Positions 42,364-52,248 of a DNA stretch of 64,000 nucleotides are shown here, one piece after another. Source of the stretch: Takifugu bimaculatus. Its lineage: Eukaryota; Chordata; Actinopteri; Tetraodontiformes; Tetraodontidae. A model generated the notes under the pieces. That model was not told the origin of the DNA, searched no databases, and was given only the letters and a program-made list of their open reading frames with translations. The translations under genes and the position numbers were made by a program. The DNA lies in contig CP034986.1 of assembly GCA_004026145.2 (NCBI GenBank), positions 6,936,929 through 7,000,928 on the forward strand, in the 5' to 3' direction. Within the stretch, counting starts at the first letter, position 1. The number at the start of each line of letters is the position of its first letter.

Positions 42364-44326
42364 CTGAACATAAGAACAAACAATTTAGAGAGGAACAACC
42401 ATGAAATAAGCTTCCCTGTGCTTTTGTCCAGGCGTCACTAAAGCCCCTTCTGTTTAATTTGGATAAAGAATTAAGCTCATGCGTCACCTGTGTCCTGTCC
42501 TTTTAGAACGTGTTTTTCACACAAGTAAGTGGTCAGGTCCTCCTCCTGGCTCCCTTTGTACCAGTCTTCAATCACCTCCTCGTACTGCTCCACCAGCACG
42601 TCACACTGACACACGCACGCTCCTTTAATTCTAAATCGTAGCGATTCTACTGGAATTTTCTGTCATTTCACCCTGTGAGAAAGCACCTGCTTTTTGAGGT
42701 CGGCCACTTCCGCAGAGGTCTCGTTCCAGAGCTCGTAAGGAATGTCCATCACCACGTTCACTCCTTTGTGGACCAAACCGTGAAGGGTGGAGAAGGTCTC
42801 CGACATGCCCTGCAGACAGACACAGGCAACAGTCTGCAGCCGTGGGACTGATCAGGGTGCACGTACGTGCTTGCCAGCAGGCATAACAGGATGACTTCTA
42901 CTTTAGAGATATTGCGCCTGAGCCAAAACACACCCAAAAGACCTTAAATACCTTTAAATAATCTTTTATCTGAGTTACTTCCTCTGCTGCTGCTTATCGT
43001 CACCCACAAATGTCTCCATTTCCTTTGAGGACGCTTTGGGATGGTGATAAAGGTCATCTAGTTAATTGTTCTTCTGCCTAACTTCTTCTCCTTTATCCTT
43101 TCATGCTTCACAACGAATCCCAGTGACTCACTACTGCCTCCCCAGGACACAAACGGTACTACCGGTCAATAACAGACCAGAGCCCAGTGGGTTCAAGCCC
43201 ACTGACATTGAGAATCACACTTTAATAGACCAAACACACTGCCTGACCTTGGCAAAGCGGTTGCTGCCGGCTCTCTCCTTGTGGAGGTTGTACTCCAGCA
43301 GCCTCTGACACACATTCTCAACGACCTCGATGAAGCGCAGATCTCTGTGGAGGGAGAAAATAAGCTCACTTTCACAGATGTGGGCTTTTGAAGCGGTCAG
43401 AGCTTCTACATCTGGAAAACACATCTTGAATGGTGTGCGTGGAGAGCAAAAACAATCTAATCAGCAGCACTGAGATCTTCACAACTGTCAGAATTAAGAC
43501 TGAAATGGACTCCAGCTCTGTCGGTGGAGCAGCTTCCCAGTTCTAAGTCTGACAGGAAGTGAGAGCTGAGCTGCTGCGGAGACAGCAGCTGCGTCTCCGT
43601 CCTCAAACAGGACTTTTCAGCAACAAACGCACAGGGACAAACTCACGATTTGACGTATTTGATCGGCGGGGCCCCCTTGTTGTCTATGAAGCCGTAGTTG
43701 CGGTCAATGACCTCTTTGGTCTTCCCCGTCTCATCGAAGGCAGACTTCATCTCAATACTGACAAACTTACACACTGGGGGGGGGGGACAGACAGGTGGGG
43801 TGTATTCAAGGACAGGTTCAGATCTGAATATAACCTTCTGCTTCAAGACAAGAGTCAAATAAGTAACACATTTATGGAATCAGCTTTGACTTAACCTACA
43901 AGACACTACTTTTAAGAGATTATCCACAAAACGTGTAGTTACATAGTGAAGCAATGGCAAACATTATCATTGACTTTTAATTCTAAAACACACCTTAGTT
44001 GATTTTGTTGCCTTCTCTGTTCTGCAATTAAACATCAAAGCTGAACAAAACTAGAAGCTTTGATGTGACGACACGTAAACAATGGCTGTATAATGACGAT
44101 GGGAGTCGTTAGATAACGAAACTGCAGGAGTATTTTATAATATGTTTCCAAACTTAGAAGGCCCCCTGAGGTCCCTTGGGTGCTGTTTTTGATATCAAGG
44201 CTGATATTTGACACGTTTACCTTCGCATCTGTTTGGAAGATGAACCCATTCATCGTCGCCTCCATCCTTCGCTGCTCCGACCGACCAAATTATCACAAAA
44301 AACGACGTGAATGCAGCAACAAACAT
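42062..44326 (-). CDS. cnpy3: cnpy3, canopy FGF signalling regulator 3 (ER chaperone), complete
   Basis: Luminal ER protein that in mammals (CNPY3/PRAT4A) works with gp96 to fold Toll-like receptors. Six exons on the - strand, coding order 44326-44221, 43773-43647, 43344-43248, 42809-42687, 42605-42488, 42363-42062. Total 873 nt, 290 residues, every junction GT-AG and phase-consistent. The ATG at 44326 opens a signal peptide (MFVAAFTSFFVIIWSVGAA). Then come DDEWVHLPNRCEVCK (Cys34, Cys37), SAFDETGKTKEVI, DLRFIEVVENVCQRLLEY, HKERAGSNRFAK, VVMDIPYELWNETSAEV, EEVIEDWY.G.QEEDLT and LCEKHVLKGQDTACLKEEW, all cnpy3 hallmarks and carrying the saposin-like cysteines. The C-terminal third is Lys-rich, and the last four residues KTEL resemble an ER-retrieval signal. 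CNPY4 lacks the GSNRFAKGMSETF spelling, so cnpy3 is preferred. No frame break. Confidence 0.95.
42488..42605 (-). CDS. cnpy3: cnpy3 exon 5
   Basis: Encodes CDVLVEQYEEVIEDWYKG, SQEEDLTTYLCEKHVLKGQD with two conserved cysteines. Acceptor TGTCAG, donor GTGACG, phase 0 to 1. Confidence 0.95.
42687..42809 (-). CDS. cnpy3: cnpy3 exon 4
   Basis: A 123-nt phase 0-0 exon encoding GMSETFSTLHGLVHKG and VVMDIPYELWNETSAEV, ADLKKQ. It is nearly identical to the mammalian protein across the whole exon. Confidence 0.96.
43248..43344 (-). CDS. cnpy3: cnpy3 exon 3
   Basis: Encodes DLRFIEVVENVCQRLLEY, NLHKERAGSNRFAK, with one conserved Cys. Acceptor CTCCACAG, donor GTCAGG. It enters with one base completing Ser and exits in phase 0. 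Confidence 0.95.
43647..43773 (-). CDS. cnpy3: cnpy3 exon 2
   Basis: Encodes VCKFVSIEMKSAFDETG, KTKEVIDRNYGFIDN and KGAPPIKYVKS. This aligns with human VCKYVAVELKSAFEETGKTKEVI. The acceptor is a C-rich tract CCCCAG, the donor GTGAGT. Confidence 0.95.
44221..44326 (-). CDS. cnpy3: cnpy3 exon 1 (start, signal peptide)
   Basis: Start ATG at 44326-44324. The first 19 residues form a hydrophobic signal peptide, followed by KDGGDDEWVHLPNRCE. The ATG at 44267, in another frame, opens a 15-codon shadow and was rejected because it gives no signal peptide and the wrong phase into CEVCK. Donor GTAAAC, phase 1. Confidence 0.93.
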
Positions 44327-44560
44327 ATCGTTGGCGCTTTCTGAGTCTTTTCCCGCCTTTAAAAACGTTCTTTTACATAAAACACCTATAAAATCGGTTA
44401 TAATTCAGGTTTCACATGCTCCTATCCCCACAGCTGTAAAAGCTACAAACAAATTACTTCCGTGTTGGTGAAACGCCCTGCGAGCTCTCGACCAATCAGA
44501 GAGGGAGAAGTGGCAGGTGCTGGACCAATGAGATTCGGAGGAGGACCGGGGGAGACGCCG
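44327..44560 (-). promoter_or_regulatory. cnpy3 upstream region with two CCAAT boxes
   Basis: Two inverted CCAAT motifs relative to the gene lie at 44492-44496 and 44525-44529, about 170-200 bp upstream of the ATG and 33 bp apart. This is a typical NF-Y arrangement in TATA-less housekeeping promoters. I found no full ER-stress element (CCAAT-N9-CCACG) nearby. The transcription start is not determined. Confidence 0.45.
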
Positions 44561-45826
44561 AAGAATAGTTCCGTCAATATACGCCTATGTAAATAATAGA
44601 ATACAAAAATAAAATCATTAAACAATATCAACAGCATGGTTTATGTAATCATTTGTTCCTCTCATGATATCAACTTTAACGGTGACTTGGTGAGGCTTGT
44701 TTTTATCATTCCAGGTGTAAACTTTCTAATTGCCATTCTATTATTGCCCAGCAGAGGGAGACAAGCTCACGCGTACAACTCGATGACACGGCGTCTTTCA
44801 ATATAATGAAAATAAACTCATTAATGAAGCACTCTGCTTTTAAAACTCACCCAAAACGGGTATTTAACTGATGGAGACAATTGGATTGAAGGCAATTGAA
44901 GTTTCTGTTTTGGTGGTTGAGTCAGAAACTGCTGTCACACTATTGACTTGTTTTCTGTTAACAAGTGTTGGGGAAAAAGAGTCATTGATGTGAAGGGTGA
45001 GAAGGAACAGAGATGAACAGAAGAATCAGCTGCTTCATCCTTTTGGTGCACTCAGCCAAACCTCTCCCGCATTCAATTCATCTTTTTGTCTTCTCCGCCT
45101 TTGTCGTTTTTTATCTTTTGTGCAGCCGGAAATAGAAAAGCCCCACTTTCTTCTTTTTCTATTTTAGTTTCAGGCAAAGGCTCTAAGCACCATCGAGTTA
45201 TATTATCTTCTCAGTTTTCAAGGCTTGATATTCAGCTCAGAATTTCTCCGAAACCCGTTTTGCAGTCTAGCTCCCCCACCTCCGTTTCTTTACCGTTGTT
45301 CTGTATTTTTCTGATAACGTTGCGTTGCCACATCATTTTAAATATTCTAAAAATAACTTTGTCACTCTTTATTGATAATCCCACTAATACTTAACTAAAT
45401 GTAAATAAGAATGCTTCGCAATAATAGCCCACAAGCCAATTAGCTGACCCCTCCCCGCAGGGGCTCCAAACTGGACAGGTAAAAAAAACAAGCCACTCAC
45501 AGGATGGATCTTTGATATGATCTTAGGTGAATGTATTAGTTCTATTACCCCAACAAGAAGAAATGCAAACCTCTATCTTAAACACCGGAAAAAGTCTGAG
45601 GGAAAGAATTTCGTCAAGCGCAGGGATACGTCTCATGATGACCTCCAAATATTCTCCTGCAGGAGTTTGTATCTTTACAAAATGTGCGTTTGTGTAAGAG
45701 AGAGAGGGAGAAAGAGAGAGAGTGGGATTTCATTGTGGGATAAGTGTGTTTCACCATGTTCAATAAAAGTCCACTTTTTTCTGAGAGGTGCTTTAGTTTA
45801 CTGCTGCCTGGCAAAAGGACAGCCAT

Positions 45827-45862
<36 letters not shown>

Positions 45863-48800
45863 ACATGCTGTTGTGTGTCTCATAGCAGAACTTGACACTG
45901 AGTTGGTGGAGGGGAGGTTGATGCAGAAAGAGAGTGAGAGCGATGAAAGCAGCTTTTTATTCGGCAGTGCGGCCCACACACCGGGCGAACGAGAGCTTTG
46001 TTAAAACTCTCATCCCTCTCTCTCTTTCAGCTGTTCCTTGAGTGAAATAACAACAGTAATAATGATAATTACAATCACACATTCGGGGGATATAGCAGGT
46101 CGTTGAAAAGGCCTCTCGCTCTCCACTCGGCATGAAAAGACGCAGCTTTCAGCAGTTTATGCGCTCAAATGTGAATATAAACAAAGACCAAAGTGACAGA
46201 AGCGTGTTCACTAAAAGCATCCTGGGTACTGTAGGGGACCTCGCCAGTGTTGTGATGATGATCCGAACATCGTGGACGCATCGCGAACCAGCCTGATAGA
46301 GGTTCCGGCCCACATCCACCTGATCTGTGGGCATTAAACAAGTCAAAGAAACAGCCTGACAACGGTCCAGTTTTCTAAGGATGCCTTTATTAAAGAGTGA
46401 ACAACGTGCGCGAGCTGTCCGCTTCTAGAAAAATAACACAGTCATACATTCATTCCTGTGGGAATCCCTAAAAACAAAGATAAAATAACGTTAGTTCTTA
46501 AAGCTCTTCGAGAGGTTGAGATGGGAACCTGAATCCTGCCGTCTGTGCTGGTGTGATGAGCGGCTACGCCAAACTACTGCATGTTACAGCCAAGAACCAG
46601 CTGACATCAGGTGTACACCCATGTCGGCTAATGCTACAGTTTGAATCCATTAGTTGAATTACTTTTTCCCGATTTGGGTCTCGTCTGGTCTTGCAGCACG
46701 TCAGCGCAGAGACGCTTTGTGTTTCTAGAACTGCAACTGTATCTTATGACAGAGCATTTGTGTCTGTGTGTTGATGGATTTTTCAGTCTACGCTCATGGA
46801 CGGGGCTGGTGACCTTGATTCTTAAGAGGGAGAATGAATACTATCACTGCTGTGTGTGTGTGTGTGTGTGTGTGTGTGTTGGTATTTGCTACATACTGAG
46901 TACCAAACTATTTTATGAGAAATGTGAGGACATTTTGGCTGGTCCTCACAACTTCAAAGGACTGTTTAGGGGTTAATACACGGTTTTAAGGTTGAGGTTA
47001 GGATTGGGTTTAGGTTAGGGTTAGAGTGGGATGGTTAGGGTAAGGAGCTGGGAAATTCATTTTGCCCGTATAAGTCCCCACAAGCACACAAATACATGTA
47101 CTGTATGTGTGTGTTGAGTCTCAACTGAGTATAACTTCCTTCTCTAAACGCACATGCAAAATGTACAGTTTTACTTTTAAAACACGTCAAGACAATTCTG
47201 TTATGGCTTCTGGCAGGATCAATAATACCTTTCACACACACACACACACACAAATTGTTGCAAGTGTTTCTCTATATCTGTTTTGTAGATGGTTGTATTA
47301 ATGTCAGTGTAAAGTACGCTTTAGAATAATTGATAAATATAATTGATTATGGATGTAGGTAACCCAGTGTGCTGTTCTGATCACTTTGCTTGGACTGTGC
47401 AAATAAAGCAAGTTTTTACTGTTCACTTCGACAATCTGTGTGGTCGGCTTCTGTCGATACAGGTGCTATGCAATGATACGTGGATTTAACGAATCCCTGA
47501 GCAGGTTGGAAGATGATTCAAATGTGAATCTATTTCATTGTTATGAAGTTTCGTGCATTTCATGTGTCCAATTTGCTCTGTAAGTGCTGTGTTTTTTTAA
47601 AATTTGGTGACTAAAATTGCATCTAACTGTGGCCCTGAGGATCCAGAGAGTGAAAGATAAGTCACATTATTATGCTAATACGATGCTAACTACCAGGACT
47701 CAGAGTTGTGTGGTTAGCATAATGGTTCAAATCAAGCGTTATCCAAACAGGCCACGTCAACATTATCAGTTTATGCTGGGGGCGTCACGCTAATGACTGA
47801 GTTTGCCTGTGCCTTGCAGCTCCGGAGGAAACTTTGTGGTTACGGAATGTTGAGCAGGTCTCCATGGTTACAACCTGACATTTTAGGATTCACCGAGGGG
47901 GTTTCGTCAAGGGGTTGCAGTCGCGCTGGGTGTTGGGGAGGTTGCACCCAGGGGGAACTGGAGGGAATTCTCTATTTGGAGGGTTTTGAAAAAGGGAAGG
48001 AAATGTCATGCGGGGAATAATTGAGAGTGAGGACGGTGGGAGGAAAAATAAATAAACGGAAGGTAAAAGATCTGACCGGAAGCAACTCATCACACCAGCA
48101 GATATTCTGAGTGTGTGCAGAGAGTAACAGTTTTTTTCTAGATTGCTCAAACATGCAGAACTTCTCCCCATTCCTGGCAGCTGTGCTCTCACCAGATATC
48201 AGCGGCTCATGACCGCCTATTGAAACCGCGACTCATGAACAGTGATGAAATTCCGCAGAAATTTCCCCTTTAAAAAGATTTCCCAGACAAAAGAGGTAAT
48301 CCCCATCTCGACCTTCTCCCATTGGATCCCACGTCATTTTCCTTTAAACCGTCCTAACCGTGCGTTAGGATCGTTTCCCAGGTCACGCCCAGCTCCTCCA
48401 CGCCATCTTCCCCCTCCCGCCTCCTCGCAATGCAATACATTCCACGTTTATTCCGGAGACCAGCCTGTTCATGCATCCTTCATCCCTCCTCGCAATAAAT
48501 TACTATAAGTTTTCAGTAGTTTTAAAGTGTACTTATTAAGGAAGAGCAGAACGAGAAGCCAGGGTATCGTAGGCAACTCAAACAGAAGCAAAGACAGTTT
48601 TTAGGACCCAGACTAGTCCTAATTACTATTATTATTAGCGTTATTATCATTATTATTACTAGTATAACTGTTATTAGGATAAAACAAAGTTCGTTGGCCC
48701 TTGCTGATGCAGAGAGAGAGGTTGCAGGCTATCATCAGCAGTGAAGCGCTTCCAAGTTATTCCCGGTTAAATCCAAATCCACTGTTCAAGAGGACCTTAT

Positions 48801-49190
48801 TCCTTTTTCAGTCGCTTTTTTTCCTTCGGAAGTGGAACACATCTTTTTAAAAACTCCGGACTCAGAGTGTGTTAAAGGGAAACGCTGCGTCGTTTGTTAA
48901 AAACCAAACGGGGACTTTTAATGATATGTCACTTCTGAAGAGTCGCTTTGGCTACGTATGTTCCAGAGTAATGCGCGTCAGGATCTTCCAGAAGAAAGGT
49001 AAAAACAAAAATCTTCTTAAAGAAGGCCGATGCTTAAAAAGACAGAATTGAACCATCATATTACTTAGTGTGATGCAATTCCTCCAATTATAATTTCAAG
49101 ATCACGAGCTAATTCCTGATGGGGTTTTTTTTCTGATTAGCTTACCAACACACCTGGAGAGCTAGCCTGATGTAGTATGCCGGCTGCTTT
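44561..49190. other. Intergenic region, cnpy3 promoter to trpc5 3' end
   Basis: No supportable coding region. It contains a CA array at 45839-45865, a telomere-like repeat element at 46850-47255, AT-rich DNA, and a run of ATT/ATTATT words at 48620-48670. Confidence 0.6.
46853..47255. repeat. Telomere-like dispersed repeat between (GT)n and (CA)n
   Basis: A (GT)13 array at 46853-46879 and a CA array at 47234-47252 flank a block with a 9-bp-arm hairpin (TGTGAGGAC at 46923-46931, GTCCTCACA at 46942-46950), degenerate TTAGGG/GGTTAG words (46990-47045) and TCCCCACAAG. Similar blocks are, from memory, common in fish genomes. Confidence 0.65.
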
Positions 49191-49400
49191 TGTGTCATTT
49201 TATTGGTTTATTCTAACACCCTCTGCTGAGAGACAATGCCAAGGGTCAACCAATACGAGTCGGGTCCTGCTCAAGGCTTCCGCCTGTTACTTCCTCCTGG
49301 TTTTCCTTGCCACTGCTGTTTACCCAGGTTCTGCATTTCTGTGAAGATTTGCTTGCAACCGACAACATAAATAAAGCTGGACTGAATTTGAATTCATTAG
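49185..49400. mobile_element. SINE/LINE 3'-tail-like relic
   Basis: Contains GGTCCTGCTCAAGGCTTCCG, TTTTCCTTGCCACTG and ends AAATAAAGCTGGACTGAATT, followed by TGAATTC. This arrangement recalls the widespread teleost retroposon tail ending AAATAAA..TTGAATTGAATTG. It is degenerate and assigned from memory of the pattern only. Confidence 0.5.
49199..49212 (-). terminator. trpc5 candidate poly(A) signals (two)
   Basis: Two closely spaced TTTATT on the + strand (49199-49204, 49207-49212), read as AATAAA in the gene direction about 460 nt past the stop. They overlap the edge of a dispersed-repeat relic, so the signal may be repeat-derived. Confidence 0.35.
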
Positions 49401-49669
49401 TGCCCTACCTCATAGCTTGGGTAGTTCCCTGATTCTTTCTAATAATCAGCCTTCGATAACGGGAGATATCTTTGAAAATGCAGTAACTGATCCATGCAAA
49501 TCTGTCTTGATAAACACCTGTCCTTGCATGGAAGAGTAACCATGGAACCAAGGCAAGGCAAGAGATCCAGTCCTCCAATATCTATCCTTACATTCTCCAC
49601 TGCCTCCTCTCTCTCCACTTCTCTAACTCCAATGTTCAGCCAAAAAATAGTCTTGAGTGTCTGTCCCTC

Positions 49670-50689
49670 CTATAGCTGTGTGGTGACAGAGTCCTCTATG
49701 ACCTCACAGCTGTCCTCTAAGACATCCTCACATGGTCCGACCCAGCCTCCCATCATCATCCCCTCTCTTACCCTTCCCACGTCCATGCCGACCTGTCCGG
49801 CTCCTCCCACGCCTCCACCCTGGAAAACATCTTCACTGGAGTCCAGGAGGCGTGAGCTGGACTCGGACATGTTGGAAGCACAGTGCAGGGATTGGCAGGG
49901 GCACGGGGGAGGAAGGGGCAGAGTCAAGAGTGTATCCCGTCCATTTGTTCTCAGAGGTGAATATGAAGGAATGGCGACGTCGCCAGAGCGGCCCACCTCA
50001 TTTAGGTGAGTCTCGCTTCTGGTTACGTCACTGAGTCTGAAATCAGAGTGGCTGTGGCTTCCCAGGGGGCGGAGCAACCCGTCGGAAATGGTGTAGGAGG
50101 ATGGCGACTGTAGAGGAAGAGGCACAGGTGGGGCTTTGCGCTTGGATCGTGAGAATAGGTAGGACAAGCGTTTGAAGGAGTCTGTTTTCCCTCCCGGAGT
50201 TGAGAGGCGCTGCAGGCGACTCCTTGTACGAGCCAGCGAGGATGACAGCGATGAGGACAGCGATGACGATGGGGAGGACAGGACTTTGGCAGAAGATGGC
50301 GGGATAATTTTTAGCCCGTTGCTCTTTGGTTTCCCCTCTTCTTCCTCCTCCTCTTGCCCCCACCTGATATCCTCCTCCAGCTCCTCGTCTCCATCATCAC
50401 TGCCTTTTTCTGCCTGGGTCATCCCAGAGATGGAGCGCACCAAAGCCGACACGCCAAGCTTTGGCGATGGCTTTGATTCATCCTCCAGTGGCGTCATGAA
50501 GGTCACACCCTTGGTCTTCTGGACCCCACCTCCACAACTGTCACCTGACTCGCTTTCATCCTCCATGGCCATGGCACCATCTTCCCTCGCCGTCTCACTG
50601 GATGACGAGTAATGTCGTCGAGGCGGACGGCGGTTTCCAAGGAGATCCAGGACCTCGTAGCGGAAGCTGGAGATGTCCTGCTTGAGCTC
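49670..50689 (-). CDS. trpc5: trpc5 terminal exon with PDZ ligand
   Basis: A 340-codon exon starting ELKQDISSFRYEVLDLLGNR after CCCAG. It continues through Ser-rich and Glu-rich low-complexity regions, YTISDG, LHCASNMSESSSRLLDSS and EDVF, and ends VTTQL-TAG. The final T-x-L is a class I PDZ ligand like human VTTRL (NHERF/ZO partners). The reading frame is open throughout. Confidence 0.96.
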   Translation of the reverse strand, partial: ELKQDISSFRYEVLDLLGNRRPPRRHYSSSSETAREDGAMAMEDESESGDSCGGGVQKTKGVTFMTPLEDESKPSPKLGVSALVRSISGMTQAEKGSDDGDEELEEDIRWGQEEEEEEGKPKSNGLKIIPPSSAKVLSSPSSSLSSSLSSSLARTRSRLQRLSTPGGKTDSFKRLSYLFSRSKRKAPPVPLPLQSPSSYTISDGLLRPLGSHSHSDFRLSDVTRSETHLNEVGRSGDVAIPSYSPLRTNGRDTLLTLPLPPPCPCQSLHCASNMSESSSRLLDSSEDVFQGGGVGGAGQVGMDVGRVREGMMMGGWVGPCEDVLEDSCEVIEDSVTTQL

Positions 50690-52067
50690 CTGGGAAAAAA
50701 AACAGACGATTCAATGAATGTACAGCTATGAAAACTAGATCAAATTGAACAAAATGAAGTTGTAGGTGATGACGGGGGAGGACACTAGACCCCCGCCTGA
50801 ATGAGAGGTTCAATCTCTAGAAGGAGGGGGGGTAAGTGGACGGTAAGGACTTGCGAGGATGGTGGTGAAGTCACCAAGTCAGCGAACGGGGCAAATTTTT
50901 TCCTGTTCACATGAATAAAGAAAAATGAGGAGGTTTTAAAAGAGCTAGTGCTGTATTTACACAGGAGCTCCAGAGAACAAGATCAAGAGTTTCTGCGTGG
51001 TTGTCTGCAGCAAACAGCAGGACAGTTTCTGCTTAGCATGTTCACACATGCTAGTGGTTGTTTCCGCTCATCACCATCTCCACACTTGCCATATGCTCCA
51101 ATGCTGTATTCACAAATGCAGCATTTATGGTTGGGACATCATGGTAATCAGGCACAAAGGACTCTGGGAGTGGAACACTAATTTAGAGTTCACGGTTCAC
51201 TCATGCGCCACTCGAATAACAGCCTGTAGCTTTGGTGTAAAGTTCACACACACCTCCTCCCCCCTCCCTGGTGTGGGAGACAAACACGGATCACGTGGCT
51301 TGAATCTTCAGCCAGCGAAACACTGATTTGCTCCAACATGCACCTGATGCCAGTCGAGCATTTTAACCGTTCGATCCTGCAACAGTGGCCGCTGTAGATA
51401 CGGCACTGGCACGCTGGCAAGTGTACGAGTGTGCACCTGATGTTCCTGCACTTTAAAGCTCACTCTGGGCTCCTGAGGCATCATGGGTAACAGTCTCAGC
51501 TGCTCAAACAGCTCAGAATCCATCACAGGTCAAGGCATTTGCCACTGATGAGCTTTAGCATACCTACCTACCTATATTTGTGTAAAATAAACCCTGTATA
51601 AAGATGTACTTGCTAGCATCTAATTAGCCGCTGATGCTCACCTTGAAGTTCTCCTCTGTCAGTCCCTCGTCTGTCTTGGCGCTGCGTATCATGGCCTGCT
51701 ACGTACCTCTTCACCAGGTTCCGAATCACTTCCTGTTGGCGACATGTTGCCAGAGATTGAATTTCACACGTTGATTTGTGATGAATCACTGCTAAATGCA
51801 ATAAAACAAAAAAAGCATAAAAGTGATCAACCCTGATTAAGAGACAGCGAAGGCAACGTGGGACACACAAAGAAAATGTCATTTTATCATGTTTTCAGCT
51901 GCCAGTCTGTCAAAAAAAGAGATAAATAATTCCACCGACTTATGAAGCATCGTTGCCACGTTAAATAATCAGCCGGTGACACTGATTGATTTAAAGAGCA
52001 CAGACAAATTTCACCAACATTTGGTGCTTGGTGGGAGGCAAGTCAAACCCTGACACACTGTACAGTA

Positions 52068-52101
<34 letters not shown>

Positions 52102-52207
52102 CCATTAACACACTGCTTCCTCCCACAGTTAACACCTGTCACTGCCAACTAGGACGGTCTGGCATGCTGTCAGTGCCCACAACTGCCAAAACACACACAC
52201 GCGAGCG

Positions 52208-52248
<41 letters not shown>

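Noticed and set aside
41787..42404. 205-codon open frame on the + strand
   Set aside because: Antisense shadow of cnpy3 exon 6: the Ser/Phe-rich part is the complement of the Lys-rich tail.
43170..43210. tRNA-like T-arm (GTGGG TTCAAGC CCAC)
   Set aside because: No acceptor, D or anticodon arms around it; lies in a cnpy3 intron, so a chance hairpin.
50172..50612. 146-codon open frame on the + strand
   Set aside because: Antisense shadow of the trpc5 terminal exon, Ser-rich because the gene strand is Glu-rich.
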